Below are positions 4,825 to 5,258 of a DNA stretch of 5,258 nucleotides, piece after piece. The position numbers were made by a program, and so were the translations under genes. The stretch comes from Clostridia bacterium (lineage in GTDB: Bacteria > Bacillota > Clostridia > Oscillospirales > QAKW01): positions 1-5,258 of the forward strand of contig JAFSBD010000103.1 in assembly GCA_017442025.1 (NCBI GenBank), read 5' to 3'. The notes under the pieces were generated by a model. The model saw nothing but the letters and a program-made list of their open reading frames with translations. It was not told the origin of the DNA and ran no database searches. Each line of letters starts with the position of its first letter. Position 1 is the first letter of the stretch.

Positions 4825-5258
4825 TTACTTAATAGCTGCAATAAACGCCTTGGGATCTTCTTCCTTGATCTTGCTCATCAACGCAACCATAGCGGCAACG
4901 CTCATCTTCTCGGTCAAAACGCCCTCGCCCCAGGTCTCTTTCGCAACATCCTTTGCCTTGGCAGAGGTGGTGCGCAGGTAATAGGAATAAGAAGCGATCT
5001 CATTGGAAAGGGCCTTCTTTTCCGCCCCTTCGGCATAGAAATGCTCTACTCCTGCGTTGAGATCCAAAAGATCCTGCACAACGTTTGCGCCGGTGGGATA
5101 TCTGCCCGCGCCCTGGCCATAGAAGCTCATGCGGCCGGTATAGGCGGTATCATAGGTAATGAGATTGAAGTTGGTAGGCACCGAGGCGGTGAGAGAATCG
5201 GCGGGGAACAGGGTGGGCTGAACGAAAGCGGCCACCTTCTCTTCCTCTTTGCAGGCCG
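4825..5258 (-). CDS. hom: Homoserine dehydrogenase, C-terminal part (partial)
   Basis: The last 143 residues are present; the start lies beyond base 5258, and the frame stays open to the window edge. The segment VQPTLFPADSLTASVPTNFN is followed by FYGQGAGRYPTGANVVQDLL. This is the end of the homoserine dehydrogenase catalytic domain, with the GxGAGxxPT signature. Hom reduces aspartate semialdehyde to homoserine with NAD(P)H. After about 15 linker residues comes SYYLRTTSAKAKDVAKETWG and then an alanine/methionine-rich helix. YYLR is where the ACT domain of long Hom proteins begins (YYLRLxVxDxPG), but here the glycine-containing effector loop is missing and only about 50 residues remain, so the ACT domain seems shortened or degenerate. 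The gene is transcribed first of hom-lysC, with a 14-base spacer. Confidence 0.93.
   Translation of the reverse strand, partial: ACKEEEKVAAFVQPTLFPADSLTASVPTNFNLITYDTAYTGRMSFYGQGAGRYPTGANVVQDLLDLNAGVEHFYAEGAEKKALSNEIASYSYYLRTTSAKAKDVAKETWGEGVLTEKMSVAAMVALMSKIKEEDPKAFIAAIK

Overview
The window looks like chromosomal core DNA from a spore-forming member of the Clostridia (Firmicutes). The evidence is a GerW/YtfJ-type sporulation protein next to a DUF2953 protein, a pairing also known as ytfI-ytfJ in Bacillus. In addition there are purine-rich Shine-Dalgarno sequences before the starts, sigma-A-like promoters with TG-extended -10 boxes, and aspartate-pathway enzymes of clostridial style. I cannot name a genus from sequence alone.

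Layout: (1) positions 1-67 hold the 3' end of a glyceraldehyde-3-phosphate dehydrogenase gene (gap), followed by a strong intrinsic terminator. (2) On the same strand, with its own promoter, is a small Sfp-type 4'-phosphopantetheinyl transferase (178-750). (3) It converges on a minus-strand pair, a DUF2953 membrane protein (1160-1798) and GerW/YtfJ (784-1149). A single perfect 17-bp inverted repeat contains both facing stop codons and serves as a two-way terminator. (4) Positions 1799-2288 hold no gene. They contain the promoter of the DUF2953-gerW pair, three copies of a roughly 90-bp palindromic repeat, and two identical terminator hairpins, in the order repeat-terminator-repeat-terminator-repeat. 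(5) The rest is minus-strand: homoserine dehydrogenase (hom, 3' part, running off the window), aspartate kinase (lysC), and aspartate-semialdehyde dehydrogenase (asd). A 215-bp lysC-asd spacer contains two further hairpins enclosed by a 10-bp inverted repeat.

Function: LysC and Asd turn aspartate into aspartate semialdehyde, and Hom reduces that to homoserine, so this cluster covers the common trunk leading to threonine, methionine and (before Hom) lysine. LysC keeps two ACT regulatory domains, while the C-terminal tail of Hom looks like a shortened ACT domain. This suggests that feedback control sits mostly on the kinase. The PPTase activates carrier proteins encoded elsewhere. GerW and DUF2953 belong to the sporulation/germination programme.

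The protein-coding genes are conventional. The unexplained material is in the two spacers on either side of asd. The downstream one carries a repeat family whose central stem changes by compensatory base pairs between copies. The upstream one carries a long hairpin that is fully paired only if read as plus-strand RNA. These are the observations most worth pursuing.
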